64,000 bases of DNA from Dillenia suffruticosa (Eukaryota > Streptophyta > Magnoliopsida > Dilleniales > Dilleniaceae). Positions 9,573 to 21,941 of the stretch are shown in pieces. The DNA is taken from NCBI GenBank assembly GCA_033439265.1, contig JAVTVX010000004.1, positions 24,065,201 through 24,129,200 of the forward strand. The letters are read 5' to 3'. Position 1 is the first letter of the stretch; each line of letters begins with the position of its first letter. Position numbers and translations under genes: made by a program. The notes beneath the pieces were generated by a model that was given only the letters and a program-made list of their open reading frames with translations, had not been told where the DNA came from and did not search any database.

Positions 9573-11580
9573 TTCAGGTGACGACGACTGATCGAAGGGG
9601 CGAACTGGAAATCGAAGACAGTGCCAAAGGTTTTCAGTAGAAACCCATGTTTTTAGTTGGGTTTCATGAAACCCTCAATCTTATGGGATTCCTATTGCAT
9701 TTTACTTTGCTTTATAGATTGGATAGGTTTCTGATCAGTGGCATTTTATAGACACAAGGTAGGGTGGAATTGTGTGTGTGAGAGAGAGAGTAACAAAACC
9801 GTCATTATGGCTTTAATTAGGCATGTTTTGCCTAATCATACTAAAAAAAAAAAACTATGAAAAGGGGATTTTAGATTCACAAGTCGCAGCTAATTAGTCA
9901 TTTTTATTCATTTTTCTCCTTGAAATCAAATTAGAGAATGAGGTTTATTCATTTCGTCATCTGCTAAATATTACATAATAGTACATTTTAATATATATTT
10001 AAATTATTTTTTAAAAATTTTAATTAATTTAAAAAATTTTTAATTTTTTATGCACCTAATTTTTTTTCATCATCTACTAATTTCATGTCCCGTAGACTTA
10101 CGAAATCATCAAATTAATTTAAAAAAAAAAAAGGAGAGAAAAAAAAAAGAGAGAGATGCAAGATGGCCTTGTAAAGGGCATAATTTATTCTATAGTATAT
10201 GTAATTTAAGAAGTCATTGATTTACATTCAAAATTCGAAATTGAATTTGAAATAAAAAAATTATTGAAAATTGATTTCAAACGCTCATATTTTAAGAGTC
10301 TTAAAAATTCATAATTTGAGATTTCATTCACTGAATCTCATTTTCATTCCATTAATCTAAACAAAATATATAAATTTTAATCTAATTTTTAATTTTGATT
10401 CACTTTAACTTAGACTCTCAAAATTTTTATTAAAATATGGATAACTTTTAAGTTTGGTTAGAAAAGAATTTTAATTTTATATTTAAAATTATATATATAT
10501 TCTTTAAAAAAACTTTTACTTTTAGTTAAGAAATATAATAAATAAAATAAAATTTGAAGGGTTTCTTCTCAAATTCAAAATTACCATAACTTTTTGTATT
10601 TTAATATATTATTACATCAATAAAATTGATACGATAATAATAAAAATCTCAAGTACCCAATTTGAGAGTAATACTTCAAACAAGACATATATTCCAATTA
10701 ATTCACAAATTTTTTATCATAAGAAAATATGAAAATAAAATTTTATATTATATTTATAAAGGATCTGAAAACATATTTTCGTTCGATAATAATATTTTTT
10801 TTCTAACAAAGAGAAGGGGAAATTCAGAAAATTTCAAATAATTTCAAAGTATTTATAGGTTTTCGCAAAATCATCCTTTTAATTTGAAAATGAAGAATTT
10901 AAATTATGATGAAAAATTAGAAAAATATATTAAATTTAATTTTCTCATTTTTTTATTTTTCTAAAAACTTGTGGGGTTTAATATTTTTGGAGAATTAAGA
11001 GAATAGGGCCGAAAATTTTCAGGTCATGGGGATTTTTGTTTGTATCTCAATACCTGGGCCACACCTGAGAGAGAGAATGTGTATCGAATTCGTTTAGTTA
11101 AATGATCGGATATTTTATTTTTTTAATTAAAAATTTTAAGTTTAAATTTTAAAAATAATAAAAAATAATTTAAAAAAACTCATCCCTAAAATAAATCATA
11201 ATATATTTAAATCATATTAATTCAATATAAAATTTGAATATTACGCGAAAAAAAAAGAGGAAGGGAGAGAATTTGTGTGAGAGAGAGAGAGAGAGATAGC
11301 AAGAGAAAGGACAAGAATGTGATGATTTTGGGAAGAGTCAAACGAAACGTCTCTCCTTGCGTTTTCTACATGATACTCTCCCACTCTCCCTTTCTCTACT
11401 CCAACAATCTCTTCTTCTTCATCTTTGCTTTTACTCCCTCAATATTTTCTCTCTCCACTTCAAAGGAAGTCTGTACTTTATACTAGTCTCTCTCTCTCTC
11501 TCTTTCTGGTCTGATTGAATTTGATTCTTTTTTTTTTTATCTGTTGTGTTCTCTGATCAAGTTTGTCTGATGTTGCAGAG
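9573..11580. other. Intergenic region with a SINE-like copy; 5' flank of the ALDH7 pseudogene
   Basis: Mostly A/T-rich. A plus-strand SINE-like body lies at about 11095-11235 (a TTTAATTAAAAATTTTAAG motif followed by AAAAATAATAAAAAATAA). From about 11275 the DNA becomes rich in GAGAGA and then CTCTCT (11276-11296, 11487-11504). In a living gene this would be the promoter and 5' leader of the ALDH7 copy. A short frame at 11277-11486 is low-complexity and not supported as a gene. Confidence 0.5.
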
Positions 11581-14500
11581 ATGAGTTTTGCGAAGAAAGA
11601 CTATTGAGTTTCTGAAAGAGATCGGTGTTTAGGCCAAACGATATAGGATCCTATGTCAATGGTTCCTGGAAAGTTAGTGGTCCTGCTGTCTCTTCTCTCA
11701 ATCCTGCTAACAATCAGGTCTCTCTCTCTTTTCTCTCTCTCTTATGTATGTATAATTTGAAAACCCTTCTGAGCCCTTATTTAGGTTTTTAATTTGGGAT
11801 GCTGTCAATAGGGTACCCATCTTTTTGGGTAAAATCATCAAATCTAACTTTCTATTATTTGAGAAAATTTTGGTTTTCAAGTTATTTGATTGCATTCCCA
11901 TGAAAGATTTCATATAGCCAATGATCCTTTCACCAGAAAAAAGGGGGGGAAAAACCATCTTTCCCCCTTTTTTTGGTTTGCATTAGGAAGAGGCACACAA
12001 TCTCTCTCTCGCTCTCTCTCTCTCTCTCTTTCTCGCATATTCCACCCTACATTATCCATGAGATGCAAAGAGATGACCCACAATGCCATGTTGATGCTGT
12101 TTACTCTACTTTCGCTTTATAATACAAATTCTTCAGGGATGGAAAATGCGATATATATGAGGTGATTCCTAAGTAAAAATTCAGAGGCAATGGGCATGTC
12201 GATATGTGTCTGGCTTTTATCTCGAAATCAAGTCCTTGTTTATATCAAACAGTTTCGAGCTTTGTTTCAGTTTCATCTATGTTAGTTGCATTGGGCAACA
12301 TTAGAGAATTATGGAACAATAGAAACTTATGCTGATCTTTGATGAAGGACGGATAGCCATCCAAATCATATACCAAATGTTTGAGTTTAAGGGTAGATTT
12401 AGGGGAGAATTTATGGTGAAAATGGGACCCAAAGGGCGTGCAAAGAGGGAAAGAGAAATGCAAGCAAAACATGCGCCTGTGGCACTCCTCAAAGGCACTG
12501 TGGTGCCTTATTCTTCTGGGGATTGCACCACGGCTCAAAATCAGTAAGCCACAGCACGTTTCTTTACTATTGGCTATTTTATTTCCTTTTGAGTATCTAG
12601 GGTGTTTTATTATTTACTTTCCTATTTTACTTAGAAGTCTTTAGACCATTTAGTATCTCTTGAGGTGGATTCCTCTTTGTAGCTTATGGGTTTGTGCTGA
12701 ACAAATCTAACCCACTTTTCCTTTCTGAACAATCGCCCTCCATTCACCCAAGAAAAAGGCTCACACTTTACATGAGTGGAGTGGAGACTTGAATCTCCAA
12801 CCTTCTGGTTGGACGGGAAACTGGTATCCTTGGGATATAAGAGCTGGTTCTAACACGTTTTGTTTTTCAGCTCAGATGTTGTTCAATGATGCAATGGATC
12901 TCTAGTTGACGCAATCTGTATTGCTCCAGCAGTCTTCTTGGGCACACGTTTTCTGCTTCTTGGTACACATTTGTATAAGCTTCGGCTTAGTTTTGGTCTC
13001 ATTTCCGAATGATGATGCCACAGATAATGTTGCTACAAACTAGTTGAAAGACTAGGTCTTCAACCGACTATAATATGTAAAAAGTCCTCAGCTGGACTCT
13101 GACTTGTATATGCTTATTTTCATGGCAAATGAGCAACTCTTATGGCTGCTAGTGATGTTTCATAATTGATTTTTAATTCAGGTAATAGCTCAAGTTACAG
13201 AGGCATCAATTCAAGATTATGAGGAGGGCAAGCAAGCATGCAGCAAAGCAGCAAAAATGTGGATGCAAGTGAGATAATTATTTGTGTGACTAACATAGGT
13301 TTTTGGAATGTTAGGCTTTTCAACATTTCGCACATACACTGTCGAATTCCTGTGTCCTCACTCTTGTTGCATCTACACTCAGGTACCTGCACCCAAGAGG
13401 GGTGAGATTATAAGACAGAGGTGAAGCACTGAGAGCCAAACTTCATGAACTTGGTCTTCTTGTGTGACTCGAAATGGGTAAACTACTACTTGAAGGAATA
13501 GGTGAGGTTCAGGTTTGTCGTCCTACTCTTTAGTTAATAGTGCAGATTAATTATTCTGCAGACATCAATTAGGCACTTCTTGTAGCAATAGTTCATAAGC
13601 TATAAAATAGAATGTTAACTAAATGCAAACAAACAGTCTAATAGCATATGGGGTGATGTCCTCATTTATATATACACTTTTACTTTCCTGACGTGTTTAC
13701 TCAGGAGTAACTTCAGTAACCTACTTTGACCCCCTTTTTACTCTTTGTAGTGGGAATTTGTTTATCTAACCTTATAAGCACATAAATTTTGCAGGAAATC
13801 ATTGATATGTGTGACTTAGCCGTGGGATTAAGCCAGCAATTGAATGGATCTATTATACCATCTGAACGTGAGTTCCATCTGTAGAACTCTGTGTATTGAC
13901 CATACATTGTGTGGAAAAATATATTATACAAATTTCCTTTTTCATCCAGTTGCTGATGTTCTGGCCTGAAGAACAAAATTTCCACCTTTCCCCTCCTTTT
14001 TTATGAGTCTTTAAAATGCTAGTCTTAAAACTATAATCTTTCCTTTGTAACAGGTCCAAATCACATGATGTTGGAGGTGTGCTGTTTCTTTTCTTTATGG
14101 CTTTTGAAACTGGACAAATTATAGCTGGTGTATTTGGCGTCTATAATTGGCGCTTTACTTATTCTACCATGTTTGTGATGTAGATGTGGAAACGTCTTGG
14201 AATAGTGGGTGTAATTGCAGCCTTTAACTTCCCTTGTGCTGTTCTTGGTGAGCTTACACCCTTCTTCAATAGATTTGCAACTTGCCTTGGTGTTTGTTAA
14301 CATTAAACCTTGTGCACTTTAATGATCAATTCAACTCTCTTCGAAATTTCCATGCGGTAACCGTCTTGTACAATGTGATGCTTTTAGGATGGAATGCTTA
14401 TATCGCACTTGTCCGTGGAAACTGCGGTCATCAGTGAAGTGGGTGATGACCTGAATGTTGAAACCTTCATTTCGACTTTTTTCCCCTTAATTGAGATTTA

Positions 14501-14850
14501 CGGCTTCATACTGAAAGCATTTGGATGGCACAGTCATGATTTTTACCTGTTCATTAAACATATCTGGTAAATTTATAACTTGATCACCACAGAACAGAAA
14601 TAATGGCATTTTCATGCAGTACCTCACGACGCATCATTCTTATCCTCCCTACAGATTCTAAACTTCCCCCTTGAAATAGAAATGTAACATTAGTTTTTGT
14701 CATCTATCTTGTGCCACTTCAGGAAAGGAGCTCAACTACCCCATGATTACCATGGCAACAACAAAACTAATAGCCGGTGTCTTAAAGAACAACTACTTCT
14801 GTGGTGGAGCTGAAATTGGTCAAGCAATAGCCAAAGATGGACACATATCT
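11581..14850 (+). pseudogene. ALDH7 (antiquitin-type aldehyde dehydrogenase) pseudogene, truncated
   Basis: Eight exon remnants follow the order of plant ALDH7B genes. They lie at 11581-11717 (MSFAKKDY..., later YVNGSWK and NPANNQ), 13182-13268 (VIAQVTEASIQDYEEGK), 13383-13512 (VPAPKRGEI...EGIGEVQ), 13795-13867 (EIIDMCDLAVGLSQQLNG), 14054-14076 (RPNHMMLE), 14184-14247 (GIVGVIAAFNFPCAVLG), 14388-about 14434 (WNAYIALVRGNC) and 14723-about 14850 (CGGAEIGQAIAKD). Introns still have mostly GT/AG ends, so this is a duplicated gene, not a processed copy. Damage is clear: frameshifts in exons 1, 3, 7 and 8, an in-frame TGA in exon 3 (where VSLEMGK is expected), and loss of the stretch before FCGGAEIG. 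Everything after AIAKD, including the catalytic Cys domain, is missing. The intact enzyme oxidises aldehydes in stress and lysine catabolism; this copy cannot. Confidence 0.9.
12720..12865 (-). mobile_element. tRNA-like SINE fragment in intron 1 of the ALDH7 pseudogene
   Basis: On the minus strand, ACCAGCTCTTATATCCCAAG (A-box-like) is followed about 40 bp later by GGAGATTCAAGTCTCC, close to a tRNA B box (GGTTCRANTCC) and able to pair as a T-stem. A G/A-rich body with GTGTGAGCCTTTTTCTTGGG follows. It does not fold into a complete tRNA that I can draw, so it is better read as a tRNA-derived retroposon than a tRNA gene. Confidence 0.45.
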
Positions 14851-15036
14851 TTGGATTCATGTGATGACATGGTTGTCATACAACAATAAACAAATAGACA
14901 AATTGGTCAAGCTTACCCTCAGCTTGAATCTGATTTTTCTTTCTGAGAGAGAGAGAGAGAGAGAGATTATCAATAAATTGTTGGATTCATGTGATGACAA
15001 GGTTGTCATACAACAATAAACAAATTGGTAAAGCTC
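14851..15036. repeat. 130-bp-offset duplication at the pseudogene breakpoint
   Basis: A segment of about 60 bp beginning TTGGATTCATGTGATGACA occurs at 14851-14912 and again at 14981-15036, with two or three differences. Between the copies lies a (GA)n run at 14945-14966. It begins exactly where ALDH7 similarity ends, so it may mark the event that removed the rest of the gene. Confidence 0.8.
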
Positions 15037-15109
15037 ATAATCAGTATGCATGATCTTGCCTTGTGTTGATGGTTGATGAAAATGATTGCAGATTTGTTTG
15101 CATTACCAG

Positions 15110-15245
15110 CTTTTTTTTTATTGGGTCCCTGATCCTGGTATCTGGAATTTCACTTCGACTAATCCGAGTCGACCTGACTGTTGGGTCTCCTATAAAGGAG
15201 GTCTCCCAAAGTAGTCTTTTTAATTTCTAAGGAGGGTTGAACTTA
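15110..15245 (-). mobile_element. SINE-like copy, subfamily with GATTAGTCG end
   Basis: The minus strand reads GGGAGACCTCCTTTATAGGAG, later CGGATTAGTCGAAGTGAAAT, CCAGATACC and a poly(A) run (the T-run at 15112-15120). The same 3' end pattern is found in the copies near 37425, 51118 and 62350. The 5' tRNA-like part is not clear here. Confidence 0.45.
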
Positions 15246-15844
15246 GTATTTGGTTAAAGAACACAGTCCTTCCTGCTACACCAACTAACCTTTGGTGCAT
15301 TGCCGGCTTATGCCTATTATTGTCAAAAGAGGAATTCTCATGGCTTTGCACATTCCCACCTATGACTCCAAGTGCAAAATACATTACCCACAACCAACAT
15401 TAACAAACCTCAATAATTTATGCACTCGTGACCAAATTAAGTTTGTTGGTTCACGTGAATGTCCCATCTATCAACCATTTCTGAGAATTCGAATGCCAAA
15501 ATTCTGAAATAAAGTATTTGTGACATACTAATTTCTTTGGACAATATATCTAGTAATTCTACTTGTTTTACAAGAAAACAGGGTATCTATGATTGAATTT
15601 TTGCTACGGTTGTAGCCATGGTATTCTATTATATGAGTCGTCAATCGTAGTATGAATGTATTTTTATCTTGTTTATAAAAATTAAGAAATTAGAGTGAAG
15701 AGACCCATTGATCCTGGCTCACTACTACTTTTGCTTCTCTACATGTGCATATAGTATATGAAATTAACGATACCGTGAATCATTCAAATTTTTTGCTTGC
15801 TCAACACATAGACATAAAGAACAAAAAGAAGACCAATAATTTAA

Positions 15845-15985
15845 TGATAGATATTAGACTCTCTTAATCAAGATATCGGGTTTGAGTTATGGGAATAAAA
15901 AAATAAATATAAAAAAGACAATTCCTAAGTTGAGTCCCGTAACTATTTGAATCAAATTATTCGGATTTTTGGATATTGACGATCA
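15845..15985 (+). mobile_element. SINE-like copy
   Basis: The plus strand shows ATATCGGGTTTGAGTTATGGG (B-box-like), an AATAAAAAAATAAATAT run, GAGTCCCGTAACTATTTGAATC and ATTATTCGGATTTTTGGATATTG. This is the same order of words as in the copies at 25150 and 61080 (opposite strand). Confidence 0.5.
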
Positions 15986-16919
15986 AGTGCCAAAAAATGA
16001 AATACCAATGAGTATCATGTGGCCTATTATTTGTTTCTTTCACATAAAAACCAATTGATTGGAAATGTGAAAGAGTGGAGGTTAGGCGCAAATGCCTTTT
16101 CAAAGGAGGGCAGAGAAAACAAGCAACAGAAATTGTTGGAAAACATTTGAGGTTTGTTTGGGTTTGGTTTATATAGTCTCTACATTATAAGATTTGACCA
16201 AATTTTAGGACACAGAGAAGGGTTTCTTACTGTTATATTTTCTGTCATCCTAGCTGATTTTCTTTTTTTTTTTTAAAAAAGGAAATTACCATTTGTTTAT
16301 CTAAAGAAAAGGAAGCCCATGTTGCTATGATTCACCATGATATTGAGAGAGAGAGAGAGAGAAAAGATTGAGTATCAGCATTTGCCTCTTCAGCACATGG
16401 TTAAGTAGGGACACGACTGATTCTGGTGGACACTAGAAACAATCACATGTGAATCATGAAATTTTGGTTTTGTTTGTCAGTACAAGAAAACAAACCAATG
16501 GGGAACTCTGCACGGCAATGAATGTTTGGATATTTCTAGATTTCAATAGAACTTGTCCTAGAAAGTTTTGCAAAAGTTAAAAAAAAAAAAAAAAGAAAAA
16601 AAGGGGGAAAAAGCTGCATTTCTTTTTTAAAACCCTAAAAATAAAAAGAAAGAAACTATATTCCCATTTATTTATTTTATCTATTAATTATTTACTGTTT
16701 ATTGAGCAAACCTACCCATTCTTATAATTTCGCTTCAATACTAAAAACAAAACTCATTTACATGGTGACCAGTTCCATCTCCTACTACCATACCATGAGC
16801 GAATTGAAATGTTATATTCTTATTTCAAATTGTCTATTATTCTAGTGATTATTGATACGCATACGGTGATATATAAGTATCTTTTATATAAATTATCTGT
16901 ATTTAGTAATTTGTTAGAT

Positions 16920-17065
16920 TCAATTAAATTCAGTTCAAATCGAATTTGATCTTTAATGGGTATAGATCTCTCGGTATCTAATTTTGTTTGTCATACACAA
17001 AATTTAGACTCGAGACTTTATTTAAGGGGTATCAATATTCAGCTATTAGACCAATCAGACGTTGG
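16920..17065 (-). mobile_element. SINE-like copy with A and B boxes
   Basis: On the minus strand TTGGTCTAATAGCTGAATA resembles a tRNA A box. AAAGTCTCGAGTCTAAAT, about 35 bp further on, resembles a B box. The body continues with AGATACCGAGAGATC and a segment matching the other copies. Confidence 0.5.
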
Positions 17066-17639
17066 TAACCATAGAAGGATAATAGCTGATAGTGATTACG
17101 ATAATTTTGTTCATCTAAAATTTTATTATTAAAAGTATATTAAATGATTAAAATTTATCGTGATTAACATCGCTCGGACGATAGAATAACTCATCTTATT
17201 TAGATAAACTTGTTTCTTAATAATAAAGAGATTTGAGAAAATTCTAATTTCGATATTAAGAACGAAGAAAATTTTAATTTTTGTGCTCTAAAATTATTTT
17301 AAATTTTGGGATTTGACTTATTTAATTTCAAGAAAATTACAAAATTAAAATTTTTATTTTCTAAAAAAAAATTAGAATTTTACCAAGAGAATTGCACTTT
17401 TGAGTTCAATGGGCCTACATGAGAGAAAGGTAATTACTCAACTAAGAGTTAGAAACAAGGTTTGTGCTAACAAACAAAAAACCTCCTCAACTTGCTTGTA
17501 TTACTAAAAATGTATAACGGGGAACCACAGGCAACTAAATCCAACATTGCTCCACATATTCCCAACTTGTCACATATATCTCTATCCTTTTAGGTTATTT
17601 GTCATGAAAACTATGTTTTTCACTATTTTCTTTTCACCG

Positions 17640-17775
17640 ATCTATATATGGGTTCGGTCTAAATATAATGGGGTCTATTAAATGATTGATTTCCTTAAAT
17701 TTTATTTTTTTATTCCCTTGACTCGAACCTGAAATCTATAATTAAAGGAGTGTATCATCCTATCACTACACTTAC
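17640..17775 (-). mobile_element. SINE-like copy with near-perfect B box
   Basis: On the minus strand TAGTGATAGGATGATAC is followed by CAGGTTCGAGTCAAGG, a close match to the Pol III B-box consensus. Then come AATAAAAAAATAAAATTTAA and TAGACCCCATTATATTTAGACCGAAC, the body shared with other copies. Confidence 0.55.
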
Positions 17776-18279
17776 AAGAGTTTTGTAATATTTTCGCCGT
17801 ATGATCAAAAGAGAGTCATTTCATGCTTACTATCGTAATTTTCAATGGTGGTCATTTTTTTATATAAAAAAAAGAAATACTATTTATAAATAGTAAAATA
17901 TAATTTAAACTAAATGTATTTTAACCTTATTACAGATTTGACCATGGAAACGCGTATTGTCATGGAAATCATTCCTCAAAACATTTTTCATAAAGAGTTC
18001 AATTAAAATTTAGTGATAGTCTTGGATTTATATTCATTCGAAAGTTCCTCTTTCTATTTCGTTTTTCTCCTACAATAAATTTTTATTCCTCTGTCCATGA
18101 TGTTTTACTTCAATTTCCAGTCTTTCACCTAAATTTGTATGTGATTTTTCTTAAACTCATAAAAATTGTTGTACCAAATAGCATTTTCAGGAGTTATTTT
18201 TTATGAGACAGACAATTGGGAAGCTTATGTTTATAAGAAGAATAAACATTGTTGGGTAGTGGGAAGGACAATCGGACGG

Positions 18280-18425
18280 TAGGAAGAAAATTAGATTTTT
18301 TAATTAAAATCAAATTCAAATATTGAAAATAGAGAAAATCATATTAGAAGAGATTCTTTCTATAGAGGGTCTAATAGTAACTCAAATCGAATTAGTTGGA
18401 ACATGATTTCGATATTCATCGGTTA
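18280..18425 (+). mobile_element. SINE-like copy, degenerate
   Basis: The word order TTTTTTAATTAAAATCAAATTC, GAGATTCTTTCTATAGAGG, GTCTAATAGTAACTCAAATC and GAATTAGTTGG matches the family body on the plus strand. No clear tRNA boxes remain. Confidence 0.4.
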
Positions 18426-21310
18426 AATAAAAAGAAAAAAAAAACATTGCTGCATGGCCCCACATCTTTTTTTGAAAAGAGGAAAAATCTGGTTGATGGC
18501 TGCTAAAATGACATGAAAAAACAAGAAGGAAGATCCAAGAAGAAAAGGTCTCAGAATCTGATTCCAAGTATGGCCAACAAATAAGAAGAATTCAACCATG
18601 AAGATCTAATAGAGTTGTTCAAAAGATTTTGTGCATGAATCTTTGCAGGGAGAGTTGTTTGTTTACAAGGCACCCAATTGAGACAATAAATTTTATTTAT
18701 TTATTTATTTATTTATTTACAAAAGCAACTGTGATTTTTGAGAAGAAAAACAAATTCCAGCCTTCAAACCACATTTGCATACACTCCAAAATAAAGCTTT
18801 CCATCTTCATATGTTCTTCACCCTTTCCAACTCCAAATTCCTTCCTGTTTTGGAAACTAGATGAACATTTCAAATAGTGAGAAATGACTAAATAAATAAA
18901 TAAAGAGGAGCCCATTAAGCAATCTTTCTTTCATAAAAAAACCCAATAATATTTGGTTTTTTTTTTTTACGTCTGCGAAGAAATTTTATAATTTTTGCGA
19001 TAGATAAATATTTTTAACCCATTTTTTCTATCCTTTGATACATAAATTTCTTTTTACACAACTTTATGTAATTCCAGAATATACAGAATTTTGGATGCTA
19101 TTTTACCATACCATGCAAATATTTTCTGAGAACATTATGGTGAAAATGTCATAAGCTATGTTGATAAAACATAGGAATCCGAGACTAGAGAAGAGGGAAA
19201 GGACTGCTGTGGGTTGGAAAACTTGTGGTGGGTCCAAAATGCAGACCTCCCATATATAATTCAGCTGAGCTGTGGACCACTCACCCTTTTCCCAGAGGCT
19301 CTTCCTGATTGATTGTAACATTTCAGCCCCTCCCCAGCCTCCCTCTATGTGTCTATATATAATGCCATTCAAAATTATACTCTAATTAATCCGATTCAAA
19401 TTTTTATGAGAACCCTATTAAAAGATAGATCTTCTAGTATAACCTTTTCTATTCTTAAATTTTAAATTCAAAACTTGATTAACTGATCTTATATCCTATC
19501 TCACCAGATTAACTATCTATTAATCTCTATCTCACGGTTCCTCACACGGCTTGTCTTTTGAAGTGTGACAGCAAGTTCATTCATATTCCCTACACTGGTC
19601 TGAGCTTAAAATCCTTCCTTTTTTTTTTGTCATTATTTGCAATGGGACAATTCAATTTGTCATATATAGGGCATTAGAAGAACTGAAGAGAAATTTCCAT
19701 CATTTTTATACCTTTACCCACACCCATTACCTGTAGAGCTCTTCTTTTTCCCCTTCCGGTGGTTCAGAGTTGAGGGTATTCCTTATAGAAAGTATAACAA
19801 AAAAGAAAGGGAATCAAGTCAAGAGTAGGTTTACCTTGGCAAAAGAAAAACACATTAGCATGATTGAGGACATTTTTCAACAAAGCTTATGTATTCATTT
19901 TCAAATCCTCCCTCTTTGTAGGTAGGTAGGTGGCTTTGGTAATATCTATTGATGGACAAAATTTCAACCCCCCCCCCCACCCCAAAAAAAAACCTTTATA
20001 TGATCTTTGATTCCACAATCATATGGGTCTGGAGGGGAGCTGATCCCGAAGCAATGAAGCAAAATCTCATATCATACCAAATGCATCAACCGAGTAACCA
20101 AGTGTTTTGGGGTATCATTTAGTATTTTTTTTTGGTTTGATCTAAAAAATATCTTAATTAATTTAAAATTATATAATTACAAATACCATTCTATTTTCGA
20201 TTTTTGTTTTGTATTGAGAACTAAAAAAATTATTTTTATATAGAAAATTAAAAAATTGGGTTCAAATATATTTCAGAACCGAAATCATACTTATACCAGA
20301 AAATACACAAAATGATTTTAAACCATTATTTTTAACAACTCAACAACTCAACAACTCCTCCTTTTTTTTAACTACACCCTCTTATTTTAATAATACAGAC
20401 CATAATATAAAATTTAATTTATCTTGTGATTAACTTATTTGATCTATCTAATATTACTCTACCCTCAAATTCAAGTTAACATGATCATGTATTAAAAAAA
20501 AAAAAGTAATTTTTTTTTTTGTTGCAAAGGTATTTTTTGAATATATTTTCTTGCAAAATGATAAATTTTGATAATGATATAAGCTACATTACCCTTGAAA
20601 TAATGAAGTCTATATCTAGTATCTTTTCCAGTCTCACAACAAATCTAAGAAATTTTTTTTTTTTCAATTTCACATCTTTACGGAAAATGATATAGATTAA
20701 GGAGTATTTGTTTAAAATGAATCAGAATTAAGAATTGAATTGAAATTTATATAATTCATTAGAATTAATAGAATAAAAATGTGGGTTCAGAAATAAAACC
20801 CCGTATTGAAATCCATGTGAATACAAGCATATCTTTTATTTAAAATTTAGATTCGATTTTTGAATAAAACGGATAAGTGTAACCAAAAATTTTATGTCAC
20901 CTATAAATTGTCAAAAGACACTTATATAATTTGGTCGGATCATATCTAATATACCATTACTCCTAGATGATGACATAAACACCTGCGTTTTAGGATTATT
21001 AAGAATAATATTATATGAATCAGATCGATCAAAAATTATAATAACTAAATTTTATATGATAAATGATAATAATTCGTATCGGTCAAAATTTATAATCTTT
21101 TTCAATGTTAAATGAATTTGAATTAATGAAAATATTTTTCAAAATAAAGTATTTTAAAATATATTGATTTAAATATTTTTATAAAATAAAATGCTTAAAT
21201 ATTAAATAAATAAATGCCAAATTGAAGAATATGAAAACGCCATTAAGATCTAAAAGGCATTGTGATTAGAAATTTAAGAGTACAAAGTTGGAACAATAAA
21301 TACATAAAAT

Positions 21311-21345
<35 letters not shown>

Positions 21346-21452
21346 ACTGCTACTTGTGTTTCAAATCCTAAATTTACCGCCTAATTTTTTACCTTCTTAT
21401 TCTTATTTTTATTTTTTTGATCGCTCATAATCTTGTTGATGAAATCATGAAT

Positions 21453-21941
21453 TTAACTAGTAAGAGAAGAGAAACAACTCTCTGATCTCTTAAGGGAAGA
21501 ATACTGGAGAACCTCTTTCTGTTTACCTCCACTGATCGGACTGCTCGGCGTTGATCGGTGTGCTGTGGGAGAATCAAGTGTTTTTCTCAAAAGCTGTCTC
21601 ATGGCGGCGATGAGATGGAGCGTTGGATCAGTTGGCGGAGGAGATGATGATCTGAATTTCTTGCGGAAATTCATGTGCTTAATCAACGCTTCATCCGTGC
21701 CAATCAATCTATCAGATCTGAATATCTCATCTTTGACCGCTTCAGAACAGAGTCCACAGATCCAACGGCCCTCGAATCGCTCGCGTATGCGAGTTATATA
21801 CGCCGGCGTACACTCCTCGGTCAATCCACAGCATTCACATTTGGCGAACTCGACTTCTATAATTTGTGATGCCGGAGGTGCTGTTTGTGTGTCGGGTTGA
21901 GACACCACCATTATTGGATCGCTTATGATTGTTGCAGACAT
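21453..21941 (-). CDS. DUF1677 family protein, 162 aa
   Basis: The minus-strand single-exon frame starts at the ATG at 21941-21939 (MSATIISDP). The core KCECCGLTEECTPAYI (34-49) followed by GRWICGLCSEAVKDE (58-72) is the conserved block of plant DUF1677 proteins. Cys35/Cys38 and Cys62/Cys65 are spaced like a zinc-binding site. The second half is Ser/Pro-rich and ends KRSESCFSSLTS. The biochemical function of the family is not known to me. The frame could be extended 66 codons upstream to 22139, but that part is basic and low in similarity, and the internal start gives the length usual for the family (about 100-180 aa). It stands alone, with no neighbour within 6 kb on either side apart from repeats. 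Confidence 0.85.
   Translation of the reverse strand: MSATIISDPIMVVSQPDTQTAPPASQIIEVEFAKCECCGLTEECTPAYITRIRERFEGRWICGLCSEAVKDEIFRSDRLIGTDEALIKHMNFRKKFRSSSPPPTDPTLHLIAAMRQLLRKTLDSPTAHRSTPSSPISGGKQKEVLQYSSLKRSESCFSSLTS

Larger units (their letters stand above)
15037..21452. other. 6.4 kb repeat-rich intergenic region
   Basis: No gene could be supported. Besides the SINE-like copies listed separately, it holds short simple repeats: a (TTTA)n run at 18688-18719, GA runs at 16346-16362 and a longer (GA)n at 21312-21343. There are also poly(A), poly(T) and poly(C) runs, for example a C run at about 19968-19979. Small open frames here, such as 18629-18877 and 19103-19372, are low-complexity or lack any family resemblance. 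Confidence 0.55.

Noticed and set aside
12770..12860. Possible tRNA gene on the minus strand
   Set aside because: The B-box-like stem is good but the acceptor, D and anticodon arms could not be drawn; better explained as a tRNA-derived SINE.
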